Below, one piece after another: positions 8,710 through 17,430 of a stretch of 60,009 nt of DNA. This DNA is from Chloroflexota bacterium (GTDB lineage: Bacteria > Chloroflexota > Dehalococcoidia > Lucifugimonadales > JACPCK01), in NCBI GenBank assembly GCA_016179845.1, contig JACPCK010000048.1, positions 1 through 60,009 on the forward strand, given 5' to 3'. Below the pieces are notes generated by a model. That model was not told the origin of the DNA. It was given only the letters and a program-made list of their open reading frames with translations, and ran no database searches. The translations under genes and the position numbers were made by a program. The stretch's first letter is position 1; each line of letters opens with the position of its first letter.

Positions 8710-9504
8710 CTAGTAGAAGACGCCTCTCATGGCACCGCCGTCAACGCCTATGGCCTGGCCTGTGATGGCGCTGGCCTTCTCTGACGCCAGGAATAGTACC
8801 ATGTTGGCGATGTCCTCTGGCTCGATAAGGCGGCCTATGGGGATGCCCTGGATGGTCTGGTGTTCCGCCTCCTCAAGGGAAATGTTGAGCTCCCTGGCGC
8901 GGCGGGTGATGTTCATGCGGTGACGGTCTGTGTGGGTAGCACCCGGGTGGATGGCGTTGACGGTGATGTTGTAGGAGGCGACCTGATCGGAGAGGGCTTT
9001 GGTGAAGTTCACCACGGCCGCGTTGATGGGGCCGGCTGTCATCCCTATCATGCCGGACTGACGGGCGGCAGAGCCGGCGATGTTAACTATCCTGCCCCAG
9101 CGGTGCTGCTGCATATGAGGAACAGACTCTCTGGCGCACCTGACGTAGCCGAGGAGCTTCACGTTGAGGTGGTGCTGCCACGCCTCGTCAGGCAGTTCGG
9201 CGAAGGTGCCGATGGGGAAGCTTACCGCATTGTTTACCAGGATATCAAGGCTGCCGAAGTGCTGGACCGTTGTGGATACCAGGCGGCGTATGTCCTCCAG
9301 GCGGCCCATGTCGGCCTGGACTGAAAGCACCTGGGCATCCGTGGCCTTCTGGACCTCCTCGACGGTGGCCTCCAGGGCCTCGGCGCCGCGGGCGCAGATA
9401 GCTACACGAGCGCCCTCCCGGGCCAGGCCGAAGGCTATAGCCCGACCGATGCCCTTGCTGCCCCCGGTGACGATGGCAACCCTGTCTCTCAGGCCCAGAT
9501 CCAC
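8710..9504 (-). CDS. SDR-family protein lacking the canonical YxxxK catalytic pair
   Basis: 264 residues, Rossmann fold. The cofactor site TGGSKGIG and the NNA motif (LVNNAVS) are intact, so NAD(P) binding is expected. The active-site strand keeps Ser in VNIAGSA, but the segment that normally reads YxxxK is MTAGPINAAV. By spacing, Tyr falls on Ala and Lys on Asn. The C-terminal part ends with DGGAMRGVFY, typical of the family. It may use a different chemistry or be a non-catalytic member. It sits between the PrpD gene (6 bases upstream) and the ATPases in an uptake operon, so it probably acts on the imported compound. Confidence 0.88.
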   Translation of the reverse strand: MDLGLRDRVAIVTGGSKGIGRAIAFGLAREGARVAICARGAEALEATVEEVQKATDAQVLSVQADMGRLEDIRRLVSTTVQHFGSLDILVNNAVSFPIGTFAELPDEAWQHHLNVKLLGYVRCARESVPHMQQHRWGRIVNIAGSAARQSGMIGMTAGPINAAVVNFTKALSDQVASYNITVNAIHPGATHTDRHRMNITRRARELNISLEEAEHQTIQGIPIGRLIEPEDIANMVLFLASEKASAITGQAIGVDGGAMRGVFY

Positions 9505-9509
9505 AGGCT

Positions 9510-10943
9510 TTACCTCTCCCCTAAGCTGGCCACGCAGTGCCTCAGAAGCGGTTCAACGGAGGGGAGCTTGTCCAGGTGGCTTAAGGCCTCTATGACCCTC
9601 TCGAACTGCTGGGATGAGATGGGGAAGCCTGGCGCTGCCTCTCTCACCCGGCGGGCGTCCTGCTCGAACCCCAGCTTGAACTCCTCGCCGGTGAATTCGC
9701 CGGAGTGGAGGCTGCCGTCCTTCATTTTTACTGTGATCCGTGGGGCGAAGAAGCTGCGCTCTCGGCTTCCTACAACCCGGACCTTCCGCATGAGCTCCGT
9801 GACCTTGGGACTCTCTCCCTTCTCGCCGGACTCTCCTCGGCCCAGGCCCCCCTCGTACCAGCGGCCGTAGATGGGGTAGCTTCCCTCCACACAGACGTAG
9901 GCGGTGACGTAGTGTATGGTGCCTACTCTGGGCTCTCGCAGCTCCGGACGCGGAAAGGCGGGGCTGGGATAGCTTGTCTCCAGCCAGTTCATCTCTACGG
10001 TTATCTCATCTACCTGGTCAGGGTTGATGGGGTGCTTCCTTTTCAGGAGGGTCATCAGCTCTATGACGGCGTTATTGTAGCCCGGCGTGGGGTAGGGCTT
10101 AAAGGTCACGTTGGTCATCTCGTAGTAGTCGCCCAGGCCCTCAACGATGGAGTCGAGGCTGGTGACGTTGGGGCCCGTGAAGGTGTAGGAGAGCTTGCCC
10201 TGGTTGTTCCCGGTGAAGACGTAGTAGAAGCCTGCATCGCCTTCCAGGGCTGTCTCGGCGCAGTGGTGGTTTTCGGTGGCCGCGGCCAGGGCAGCGAGGA
10301 CGCCGTTGCGGGCTGCCGAAGGCTCGTGGTATGAGCTTTCGGAGCCCCCTACGCGGGCGGACTCGGAGGTGCCTGAGGCGGAGGTGGCAGCCAGAGCGAT
10401 GGCGTTGACCATCTGGTCCTCCGACAGGCCCAGGAGCTTGCCGGTGGCCACCGCAGACCCCAGGGTGCCGTAGACGGGGGCGGAGCGGTAGCCTCTGGCC
10501 TGGGTGGAGGGGATAAAGTCCCTGGACAACCTGGTCTGGACCTCGTAGCCCGCCACCAGGGCGGTGAGGAGCTCTCTGCCGTCCTTGCCAGCGAGCTCGG
10601 CGCTGGCGAGGACGGCAGGCACCACACACGGGCCGGGGTGAGTCAGCATACGGTAGGAGTCGCACTGGTTGGTGGCGTGGATGAAGGCGCTGTTGGCGAA
10701 GACGGCACCCATGCGGGTGGCCCTGCTTCCATCCACCAGGATGGTGGCGCCGTTGGGGCGGGCCTCCTCCTCTTTGACCAACCGAAGGGCCCCCTGGCCG
10801 TGGGGTGTACCGAAGCCAAGGAAACCGGCCGCGAGGTTGTGGAGGAGGCAGGCCTTGGCCTTATCGACGACCTTTGGAGGCAGGGCCTCGTAGGTGAGCC
10901 CCGCGACGAACCGTGCAAGCTGCCTGCTCAATGAGAGAGCCAT
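9510..10943 (-). CDS. MmgE/PrpD family protein
   Basis: 477 residues with the helical N-terminal domain (GFLGFGTPHGQGALRL, HATNQCDSYRMLTHPGPCVVPAVLA) and the C-terminal alpha/beta lid of the MmgE/PrpD family. Members include 2-methylcitrate dehydratase, cis-aconitate decarboxylase and iminodisuccinate epimerase. The actual substrate cannot be read from sequence. No prpB or prpC neighbour is present, so a methylcitrate-cycle role is not supported. It lies in the transporter operon between the small cupredoxin-fold gene and the SDR gene, which points to catabolism of an imported carboxylic acid. Confidence 0.92.
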   Translation of the reverse strand: MALSLSRQLARFVAGLTYEALPPKVVDKAKACLLHNLAAGFLGFGTPHGQGALRLVKEEEARPNGATILVDGSRATRMGAVFANSAFIHATNQCDSYRMLTHPGPCVVPAVLASAELAGKDGRELLTALVAGYEVQTRLSRDFIPSTQARGYRSAPVYGTLGSAVATGKLLGLSEDQMVNAIALAATSASGTSESARVGGSESSYHEPSAARNGVLAALAAATENHHCAETALEGDAGFYYVFTGNNQGKLSYTFTGPNVTSLDSIVEGLGDYYEMTNVTFKPYPTPGYNNAVIELMTLLKRKHPINPDQVDEITVEMNWLETSYPSPAFPRPELREPRVGTIHYVTAYVCVEGSYPIYGRWYEGGLGRGESGEKGESPKVTELMRKVRVVGSRERSFFAPRITVKMKDGSLHSGEFTGEEFKLGFEQDARRVREAAPGFPISSQQFERVIEALSHLDKLPSVEPLLRHCVASLGER

Positions 10944-10952
10944 TGGTCCTCC

Positions 10953-11351
10953 CTAGTCCGTAACGATTATAGTGCCGCGCAGGTCGGAGTAGCGAAAGTC
11001 GCCGATCTCGAACTCACCGGTCTTCATGAAGGTGAAGGAGCGCTGTTCGCCGGGTTGGAAGCCGCTGATGAAGAAATCAGCGCCGTAGAGCCCGTCACGC
11101 AGGCTGTAGGCCGCGTTGTCCGTGTTGATCCAGGTCACCGTCTCGCCCAGCTTGATGGTAAGCCTTTTAGGAATGAACTGGCCGTTCTGTATAAGGACCG
11201 TGTTGGGGGGTGGAGGTGTCGGCGAGGCAAGGGAGCGGGGCGGGGTTGCGGTAGGCGAAAGGCCGGCCTCCTTACCGCCGCAGGCAATGCCCAGGGAGAG
11301 GACGAGCAGCAGGAGAGCGCCCAGGGAGAAGGCCCTGCCCGTAAGGGCCAT
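10953..11351 (-). CDS. small cupredoxin-fold lipoprotein lacking copper ligands
   Basis: 132 residues. Lipobox LGIAC at about residue 24, a short Thr-Pro linker, then one plastocyanin-like domain (NTVLIQNGQFIPKRLTIKLG, TVTWINTDNAAYSL, ending GTIIVTD). Where copper-binding relatives have His after the TWxN strand and a Cys-x-x-His-x-x-Met loop, this protein has AYSL and EIGDFRYSDLRG, so all four ligands appear lost. It is probably surface anchored and may bind another ligand or protein. It sits 3 bases from the permease gene and 9 bases from prpD, inside the importer operon, so a role in extracellular substrate capture is possible. Confidence 0.82.
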   Translation of the reverse strand: MALTGRAFSLGALLLLVLSLGIACGGKEAGLSPTATPPRSLASPTPPPPNTVLIQNGQFIPKRLTIKLGETVTWINTDNAAYSLRDGLYGADFFISGFQPGEQRSFTFMKTGEFEIGDFRYSDLRGTIIVTD

Positions 11352-11354
11352 GGG

Positions 11355-12260
11355 CTAGCTCCTCAGCCTGGGGTCAAGAACGTCACGGAGGGCGTCCCCC
11401 AGGAGGTTGAAGGCAAGGACGGTGATGGTGATGGCCAGGCCGGGGAAGATGGCGATCCAGGGGGCGTAGATCATGTAGGACCTGCCCTCTCCACTCAGCA
11501 TGCCACCCCAGGTGGGAAACGGTGGGGGCACGCCCATGCCCAGGAAGCTGAGGGAGGCCTCGGTGATGATGGCGCTGCCGAGGCTTATGGTCGCCAGGAC
11601 GATTATGGGGGCTGTGACGTTGGGGAGGATGTGGCGGAGGGCGATGCGCCAGCTAGAACAGCCCACGGCCCGGGCCGCCTCCACGTATATGTTCTCCCTG
11701 GCCGAGAGGACGCTTCCCCGCAATAGCCTATTGGCCCTGGGGGTGAGTATGAAGGCCAGGGCCAGGATCACGTTGAACAGACTGGCTCCCAGGGTGGCCA
11801 CCACTACCAGGGCCATCACCAGCAGCGGCACCGCCAGGATGGCGTCCATGAGGCGCTGCACCGTCATGTCCAGCTTTCCGCCCAGGTATCCGGAGAGGAA
11901 GCCCCAAATGCTGCCATGGACTACCCCCAGGGCCACGGCGACCAGGCCAACCAGGAGGGAGATGCGAGACCCGTAGATGACGCGGCTGAAGATGTCGCGG
12001 CCCAGGTCGTCGGTGCCGAAGAAGTGCTGGGGGCTGGGTCCCTGGAGGCGGGCCGGGATGTCCTGAGTCCTGTAGTGGGAGGGGGCTACCCAGTCGGCCA
12101 GGCCGGCCGCGAGGACGACGGCCACAATGATTAGGCCAGATATGGCCCCCAAGGGCTTCTGTCGGCAGAAGCGCACTATTGCTCGGAGGGGCGTGGCCCT
12201 CCGTCTGGGGAGGGCCACGCCTCCCTCGTATACGCCTATGCTAGCTGAGCTTCCTGTCAT
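11355..12260 (-). CDS. peptide/nickel-type ABC permease (DppC-like)
   Basis: 301 residues with an N-terminal cytoplasmic tail, six predicted membrane segments and the binding-protein-dependent transport motif EAARAVGCSSWRIALRHILP. The region after it (SLGSAIITEASLSFLGMGVP, GMLSGEG) is diagnostic of DppC/OppC. It forms the membrane channel with the DppB-like protein. 47 bases separate it from that gene. Confidence 0.94.
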   Translation of the reverse strand: MTGSSASIGVYEGGVALPRRRATPLRAIVRFCRQKPLGAISGLIIVAVVLAAGLADWVAPSHYRTQDIPARLQGPSPQHFFGTDDLGRDIFSRVIYGSRISLLVGLVAVALGVVHGSIWGFLSGYLGGKLDMTVQRLMDAILAVPLLVMALVVVATLGASLFNVILALAFILTPRANRLLRGSVLSARENIYVEAARAVGCSSWRIALRHILPNVTAPIIVLATISLGSAIITEASLSFLGMGVPPPFPTWGGMLSGEGRSYMIYAPWIAIFPGLAITITVLAFNLLGDALRDVLDPRLRS

Positions 12261-12307
12261 GTAAGGGACTGTCTTCCTTCGCAGTATTTCAGGGAGTGGC
12301 GAGGGGA

Positions 12308-13261
12308 TCAGCTGTAGCGCACGCGGGGGTCCAGCCAGGCGTAGGAGAGGTCAACCAGGAGGTTAATCATGACTACTACGACGGCGAAGAAGAGGACGTT
12401 GGCCTGGAGCTGGGCGTAGTCCCGCTGGAAGATGGAGCCCATGGTCAGATTGCCCAGGCCGGGCACGTTGAAGATACTCTCCACGATGACAGCGCCGCTG
12501 AGAAGGGTCGCCGACTGGAGGCCAGCCATGGTGACTACGGGTATGAGGCCGTTCTTCATGGCGTGGACGTAGATGACGGCGCGCTCCGTCAGGCCCTTGG
12601 CCCTGGCGGTGCGGATGTAGTCCTGACGGAGGACCTCCAGGAGGGATGACCTGGTGAAGCGGGCCAGAATGCCGGCGTAGGCGGAGCCGAGGACGAAGGC
12701 CGGGGGGAGGAGTTGCCTCAGGTTGGTTACGGGGTCTTCCAGGAGGCTCTTGTACACCACGGGCGGGCTATAGCCCCACCAGATGGCCGGGAAGATGAGA
12801 ATCAGGAGGGCCAGCCAGAAGCTGGGCATCGAGAGGAAGAATACGGCGCCCACCCTGCTCACGTAGTCCGCCGGGGTGTCCTGTTTTACGGCCGACACCA
12901 CACCCGCGGGTATAGAGATGAGCAGGGCCAGCACCAGCGCCATCATGGTCAGCTCCAGCGTAATGGGGGCACGCCGGGCCAGCTCGGAGGATACTGGCTT
13001 GCCGTCGCGGAAAGAGACACCCAGGTCGCCCCGCAGCAGGCCCCAGGAGTAGATGAAGTACTGCTGGTAGATGGGCTTGTCCAGGTGGAGCTGGGCCCGA
13101 AGCTTCTCCGCGGCCACGCGCGTCCCCCCGCCTCCGCCTTGGTCCAGCATCAAGTCGACTATATCTCCCGGGGCGACCCTGATAAACACAAAGGTCAGAG
13201 TGTAGACGACGATAGCCACCGGAACCAGAAGGAAAAGGCGACGGACTATGTATTTGCCCAT
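12308..13261 (-). CDS. peptide/nickel-type ABC permease (DppB-like)
   Basis: 317 residues starting MGKYIVRRLFLLVP, a typical DppB/GsiC N-terminus. About six membrane segments and the EAA-type loop DYIRTARAKGLTERAVIYVH. The C-terminal end SYAWLDPRVRYS is also family-typical. ATG 13261 is preceded by GGAGCAGGGTGG. It is the first permease after the binding-protein gene, 18 bases away. Confidence 0.95.
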   Translation of the reverse strand: MGKYIVRRLFLLVPVAIVVYTLTFVFIRVAPGDIVDLMLDQGGGGGTRVAAEKLRAQLHLDKPIYQQYFIYSWGLLRGDLGVSFRDGKPVSSELARRAPITLELTMMALVLALLISIPAGVVSAVKQDTPADYVSRVGAVFFLSMPSFWLALLILIFPAIWWGYSPPVVYKSLLEDPVTNLRQLLPPAFVLGSAYAGILARFTRSSLLEVLRQDYIRTARAKGLTERAVIYVHAMKNGLIPVVTMAGLQSATLLSGAVIVESIFNVPGLGNLTMGSIFQRDYAQLQANVLFFAVVVVMINLLVDLSYAWLDPRVRYS

Positions 13262-13279
13262 CCACCCTGCTCCGTTGGC

Positions 13280-14962
13280 TTACCTGTCTATCCAGGCCTG
13301 TGCAAACCCGTTGTTTGTATTAACCAGGGGAGCGTCCATGAGCCACCCTTTTACCCACGGGTGCCACATGGCGTTATAGTATTCGTCGATGAGATCCACC
13401 TTCCACAAAACGTTCTCCAAAATGTACCGCTGGATCTCCAGCATCTCCTGGGCCCGCTTGGCCTCGTCCACGGTAGAGGAGATACGTTTAATCCATTCAT
13501 CCAGCTTGGGGTCCGAGAGCTGCATGCCGTTCTTGCTGCCGCCGGTCATGTAGTTCTGGGTCAGATGGGCCAGGGCAGTAGCCTGGCCGTCAGCGCCCCA
13601 CAGCATCGCCGTATAGTCCCCCGCGTCCTGCTTCCGGCGCATAGCAGCATAGTCTAAGCTCTTTCTGTCCAGGTCCAGCCCGATGGCCTTCATTTGCTCG
13701 GTGAAGAGGTCCATATGGGCCATCATACGACGAGGTCGGTCACCAGCAGTGACGAACTCCAGCTTCGTGCCAGCGGGGACGCCGGCTTCCTTCAAGAGCC
13801 TTTTGGCCTCTTCAGGATCGTAGCGCTGGTAGAACCTTTTGCTACGTAGCTCCTCCTGGCTCAGGCACCACTGGGGCCCGTTTTGGCACGAGACAGGCCC
13901 CCGCGGCTGTCCCTCACCGTCAGCGAACACCCGTACGGTGGCATCGAAGTCCACCCCCAGGCTGATGGCCCGGCGCACCCTTATATCGTTAAACAGGGGA
14001 TAGCCATACCTCATAAATATGGCTGGATTGCCCAGGTTCCTCAGGATCTTCTCAACCTGGACGTCCGGGTTCGTCCGCTTTAGCTCTTCGCGCTCAGTCG
14101 CCGTTACGGACTCGATGCAGCAGAGCTTGCCGGTCCTGAAGGCGGTGATACGGGCTGACGCATCGCGGATAATCAGATGCTCATAGAAGTTTACGTAGGG
14201 TAGCCCCTTCTCGAAATAGTCGGGGTTCTTCTTGAAGAAGACGCCGGAGTCCTTGTCCCAGCGCTCGAAGACGAAGGGACCTGAGCCGACGAGGGCAGTC
14301 TTGAGGTCTCCGTACTGGTCCACCACCTCCTTGGGGAAGATCCAGGCATGGTGGGCGCCCAGCAGGTAAAGGAGATCCGGGTCAAACCGCTTTAGCCTGA
14401 TGACGAAAGTGTAGGGGTCGGGGGCCTCAAAACGCTCAACGGCAGAGTAGGTGGTCTGGAAGAGGCTCACGGGGTTGAAGGCGGCCCGTTCGAGGGAGTA
14501 CTTGACGTCGGCGGAGGTGAGCTCCCGACCGTTCACCGGGGGAAGATTGTGGAACTTCACGCCCCGATTGAGGCGGAAGGTTATTGTCAGTCCATCGGAG
14601 GAGATATCCCACCGCTCGGCGAGCTCAGGGGTGATGGTAATGTCATTCTTTCCCAGCGTCATCCGATCAAGTCGCAACAGCTCGCTGTAGGAGTTGCCTA
14701 CTACGGTGTGGACCATAGATGGGGTGAAGAGGAGAGGGTCCAGGTGGGGGACTTCCGGCGAAGAGAAGGCGTAGGAGAGGGTGCCGCCGTATTTTCCCGT
14801 CCTTGCAGGTGTGGGCGTTACCGTGGGCGCAGGCCTGGCAGTAGGACTTGGCGCCGCCACTGGGGCTTTCGTGGGTGTAGCCGTGGGCGCCGCCTTGGCA
14901 CAGGCGAGTGCGACTAGCAGGACGCTGGCCAGAATCAGGAGCCACAGGTACTTTCCACGCAT
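13280..14962 (-). CDS. family-5 ABC substrate-binding lipoprotein
   Basis: About 560 residues. Signal peptide with lipobox LVALAC and a Thr-Pro linker that is almost identical to those of the binding proteins at 28286 and 29822. The body is an SBP_bac_5 domain (WDISSDGLTITFRLNRGVKF, then DVKYSLERA). It captures peptides or other small organic solutes outside the membrane and delivers them to the DppBC-like permease. ATG 14962 (MRGKYLW) has GGAGGGG seven bases upstream and is preferred over an upstream in-frame start at 15001. It is first in the operon, behind a good sigma70 promoter at 15105-15133. Confidence 0.94.
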   Translation of the reverse strand: MRGKYLWLLILASVLLVALACAKAAPTATPTKAPVAAPSPTARPAPTVTPTPARTGKYGGTLSYAFSSPEVPHLDPLLFTPSMVHTVVGNSYSELLRLDRMTLGKNDITITPELAERWDISSDGLTITFRLNRGVKFHNLPPVNGRELTSADVKYSLERAAFNPVSLFQTTYSAVERFEAPDPYTFVIRLKRFDPDLLYLLGAHHAWIFPKEVVDQYGDLKTALVGSGPFVFERWDKDSGVFFKKNPDYFEKGLPYVNFYEHLIIRDASARITAFRTGKLCCIESVTATEREELKRTNPDVQVEKILRNLGNPAIFMRYGYPLFNDIRVRRAISLGVDFDATVRVFADGEGQPRGPVSCQNGPQWCLSQEELRSKRFYQRYDPEEAKRLLKEAGVPAGTKLEFVTAGDRPRRMMAHMDLFTEQMKAIGLDLDRKSLDYAAMRRKQDAGDYTAMLWGADGQATALAHLTQNYMTGGSKNGMQLSDPKLDEWIKRISSTVDEAKRAQEMLEIQRYILENVLWKVDLIDEYYNAMWHPWVKGWLMDAPLVNTNNGFAQAWIDR

Positions 14963-15104
14963 GATCCCCTCCTCAACCTTTTGGTTTATAGCCCGGAGCA
15001 TCTACTGGAGCAATCATCATCAGGCGAACTACGCCAGCCGCTGGAAACGCACGTATGCTATTGTATTTTCAAGATGTGGTCTAAACGGTTCACCAAGCGA
15101 GCCC

Positions 15105-15133
15105 TTTGTAACACAGCTTGTACGCATTGTCAA
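15105..15133 (-). promoter_or_regulatory. sigma70-type promoter of the dpp-like operon
   Basis: On the minus strand a perfect -35 TTGACA (15133-15128) is separated by exactly 17 bases from TACAAA (15110-15105) as -10. The predicted start is about 140 bases before the binding-protein ATG at 14962, which leaves a moderately long leader in which I see no riboswitch consensus. Confidence 0.5.
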
Positions 15134-15227
15134 GATGTTTCGTAGGTCTCGGCCAACCCCTTCGTGGATTTATCCAGATTGAGCCATGGAAGAGGCAACA
15201 AGACGTATTGAGGCACCCTGCTGTCCC

Positions 15228-16169
15228 TCAGCCGAGGCAAAAGCTTTTGAGGATACGGTTAAAGGCCTCAGGCTGGTCTCTGTAGCAATTGTGGCCAGCC
15301 CCGTTGATCACGTGAAGCTCCGCACGTGGCGTCTGAAGAGAGATCACCTCAAACAGGCGCAGACCGAGGGGGAACGGGGCGCCCCGATCGTTGAGGCCCC
15401 AGACAACCAGAGTTGGCACCTTCAAGCCATCCTCTTCAAGCCTGCGCAGGGCTTTTATTTTGATGCGTCTACGATTAGGGTTGTCGAGGGTCTTGCCGAG
15501 TCTCAGCATACGCTCACGTGCAGCTTGGTGCTCGGGTCTCCGAGCAAACTCCCAGAGACGCTCCACGTAATTGTCGGTTACCTGTTCCTTATAGAAGGCC
15601 TGCGCGTCTGGCTCCAACCGAATAGTCTCGCGGGTGAAAGGCCCGTGGAAACCAGAGAGGAAACCGTAGAACCATGTGGGTACGTCTTCGTTCCATTTTT
15701 GGACCAGGTCCATAACTGGAAACACAGGGTTTTCAGGGGACAGGGTCGCGCTGTCGACGAGCACAAGCTTCTTAAGTAGGTCGGGGTGCTCCAGGGCGAT
15801 CCAGGCAGCCAGCACGGCGCCGCTGGAGTGGCCCACGAGGTTGACCCTGGACATCCCGAGGGCCTTCATAAAGGCAATGGCGTGTCCATACCCAGCTTCA
15901 AAGGTGTAGTCGGTCTCCCTGGCAGGCGGGTCGGTAAAGCCCTGACCCAGTCTATCCAGGGCGTAGACATGGAAATCCTTGGCCAGGCCGGAAAGGTTCA
16001 AACTCCAGCCATCCAGGGAGTATTGGGAGCCAATGCTGCCGCCGCAGAGCAGCAGGAGCGTTTCGCCAGACCCGTCCTCGTAGTAACGGGTGCGGATGCC
16101 GTCGATGTTTACGAAGTGGAGCTTACTTTTGTCCAGTCCGTCAGTTATCGGTGGCCGTCCGATTGGCAT
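15228..16169 (-). CDS. alpha/beta hydrolase with canonical triad
   Basis: About 313 residues. Nucleophile elbow VGHSSGAVLA (Ser), acid in VWGLNDRGAP (Asp) and His in NGAGHNCYRDQPEAF. The oxyanion region LLCGGSIGSQYSLDGW is unusual in having CGGS where HGxxG/HGxP is common. It resembles ester or C-C bond hydrolases of aromatic or lactone catabolism; substrate unknown, cytoplasmic. ATG 16169 (MPIGRPP) is preceded by AAGGAGGAG at 7 bases and is preferred to the upstream in-frame start at 16235. It is a monocistronic minus-strand gene. Confidence 0.88.
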   Translation of the reverse strand: MPIGRPPITDGLDKSKLHFVNIDGIRTRYYEDGSGETLLLLCGGSIGSQYSLDGWSLNLSGLAKDFHVYALDRLGQGFTDPPARETDYTFEAGYGHAIAFMKALGMSRVNLVGHSSGAVLAAWIALEHPDLLKKLVLVDSATLSPENPVFPVMDLVQKWNEDVPTWFYGFLSGFHGPFTRETIRLEPDAQAFYKEQVTDNYVERLWEFARRPEHQAARERMLRLGKTLDNPNRRRIKIKALRRLEEDGLKVPTLVVWGLNDRGAPFPLGLRLFEVISLQTPRAELHVINGAGHNCYRDQPEAFNRILKSFCLG

Positions 16170-16410
16170 GATTCGCTCCTCCTTCTCGGCGCATAACCCT
16201 CCATGAATCCGATATTTCGTCGAGCCATGCGCCATTGACGCCGTTAAACAGTGACAAGAGGCCAGAGTGACCAGTTTATAGCATAGTTACTGGAAGGTGT
16301 CAAGCTGCAGGTCGTGCCCTTCGAGGTTGCTGGGCGAGGTGCTGAAATGTAAGATAGGCTCAGTTGGGGTGGCCTGAGCGGGAAAAACTGGTCCCCAACG
16401 ACGGAATAGC

Positions 16411-17421
16411 ATGGAAGAGAAGTCTGAAAGCGAAGGCACCGAGGCGTCAAGGAAGCGGCCTGCGTCGCCGTTCCCGGCGCTGGAGGTGACTACCATAGGC
16501 CTGGCAGGGGCGCTGGTGCTGGTCGTGGGTGCGGCCCTAGCGTTGAGCCAGGTAGCCAGGGTCCTGATGGCAGTGGAGCTGGTTCTCTCCCTGGGGGTGG
16601 TGGCCCTGGTCCTGGCCTTGCGGGAGAGGCGGAGGAGAGAGCTAGGTGAGGCGCAGGCCCGGGCCCAGCAACTGGAGCAGAGGCTCCGGCAGACCGAGGA
16701 GATAGCCCTGACAGACAGCCTGACGGGCCTGTGGAACAGCCGCCACCTTCACACTCAGTTGCCGAGCGAGATATCGAGGGTCAAGCGCCGTGCCCTTGCG
16801 CTCTCGCTGCTGCTGGTGGATGTGGATGGTCTGAAGGTGGTCAATGACCGATTCGGGCATGCCACTGGCGACCTGCTTCTGAAGCACGTTGGGGCTGTGC
16901 TCAAGGAGGGACTGCGGCCCTCGGACATGGTCGGACGGTGGGGAGGGGACGAGTACCTAGCCCTGTTGCCGGAGGCTGGCAAGGCCGATGCCCTGGCGGT
17001 GGCCAAGAGGCTCCGCTCGCGGCTGGAGCAGTTCCAGTTGAAGGTGGACAAGGATGTGCTCCCGATAACGGTCAGCATGGGTATTGCTACCTACCCCGTG
17101 GATGGGGAGGAGGCGGAGGACCTTTTCCAAAAGGCCGACGCAGCTATGTACCTGGCCAAGAGACGGGGTAGCAGCCACATCTCGGTCTATGCAGGTCCAG
17201 CCGGCGGGCAGCGGAAGAGGGTAGGGGAGTACCTTATGGAGCTGGGGGTGTGTACGGTAGAGCAGATGGAGGAGGCTTTGCAGTTCTGCCTAGAGTCCAG
17301 CAAGAAGGGTGAGGATCTGGCCATTGGGGAGGCCCTGGTACGCCTGGGGTATGCCTCTGGTGGAGAGGTGGAGCAGGCGCTGGCTCTCCAGGCGCGGGAC
17401 CGTCAGCGGGCCTCTCCCTAG
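16411..17421 (+). CDS. membrane-anchored diguanylate cyclase (GGDEF) with C-terminal GspE-N-like domain
   Basis: 336 residues. Two hydrophobic segments (about 30-50 and 52-70), a short coiled coil (about 71-95), a GGDEF domain at about 98-255 with signature RWGGDEY (residues 178-182, an allowed GGDEY variant) and DxLTGLWNSR at its start. A C-terminal helical domain at about 270-330 reads LMELGVCTVEQMEEALQF and IGEALVRLGYASGGEVEQAL, resembling the N-terminal domain of type II secretion or pilus ATPases (GspE/PilB). It should make cyclic-di-GMP at the membrane. The pilT-like gene begins 9 bases downstream, so a pilus-control role is likely. I see no RxxD inhibitory site directly before the GGDEF motif. 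Confidence 0.88.
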   Translation: MEEKSESEGTEASRKRPASPFPALEVTTIGLAGALVLVVGAALALSQVARVLMAVELVLSLGVVALVLALRERRRRELGEAQARAQQLEQRLRQTEEIALTDSLTGLWNSRHLHTQLPSEISRVKRRALALSLLLVDVDGLKVVNDRFGHATGDLLLKHVGAVLKEGLRPSDMVGRWGGDEYLALLPEAGKADALAVAKRLRSRLEQFQLKVDKDVLPITVSMGIATYPVDGEEAEDLFQKADAAMYLAKRRGSSHISVYAGPAGGQRKRVGEYLMELGVCTVEQMEEALQFCLESSKKGEDLAIGEALVRLGYASGGEVEQALALQARDRQRASP

Positions 17422-17430
17422 GGGGGTGAC

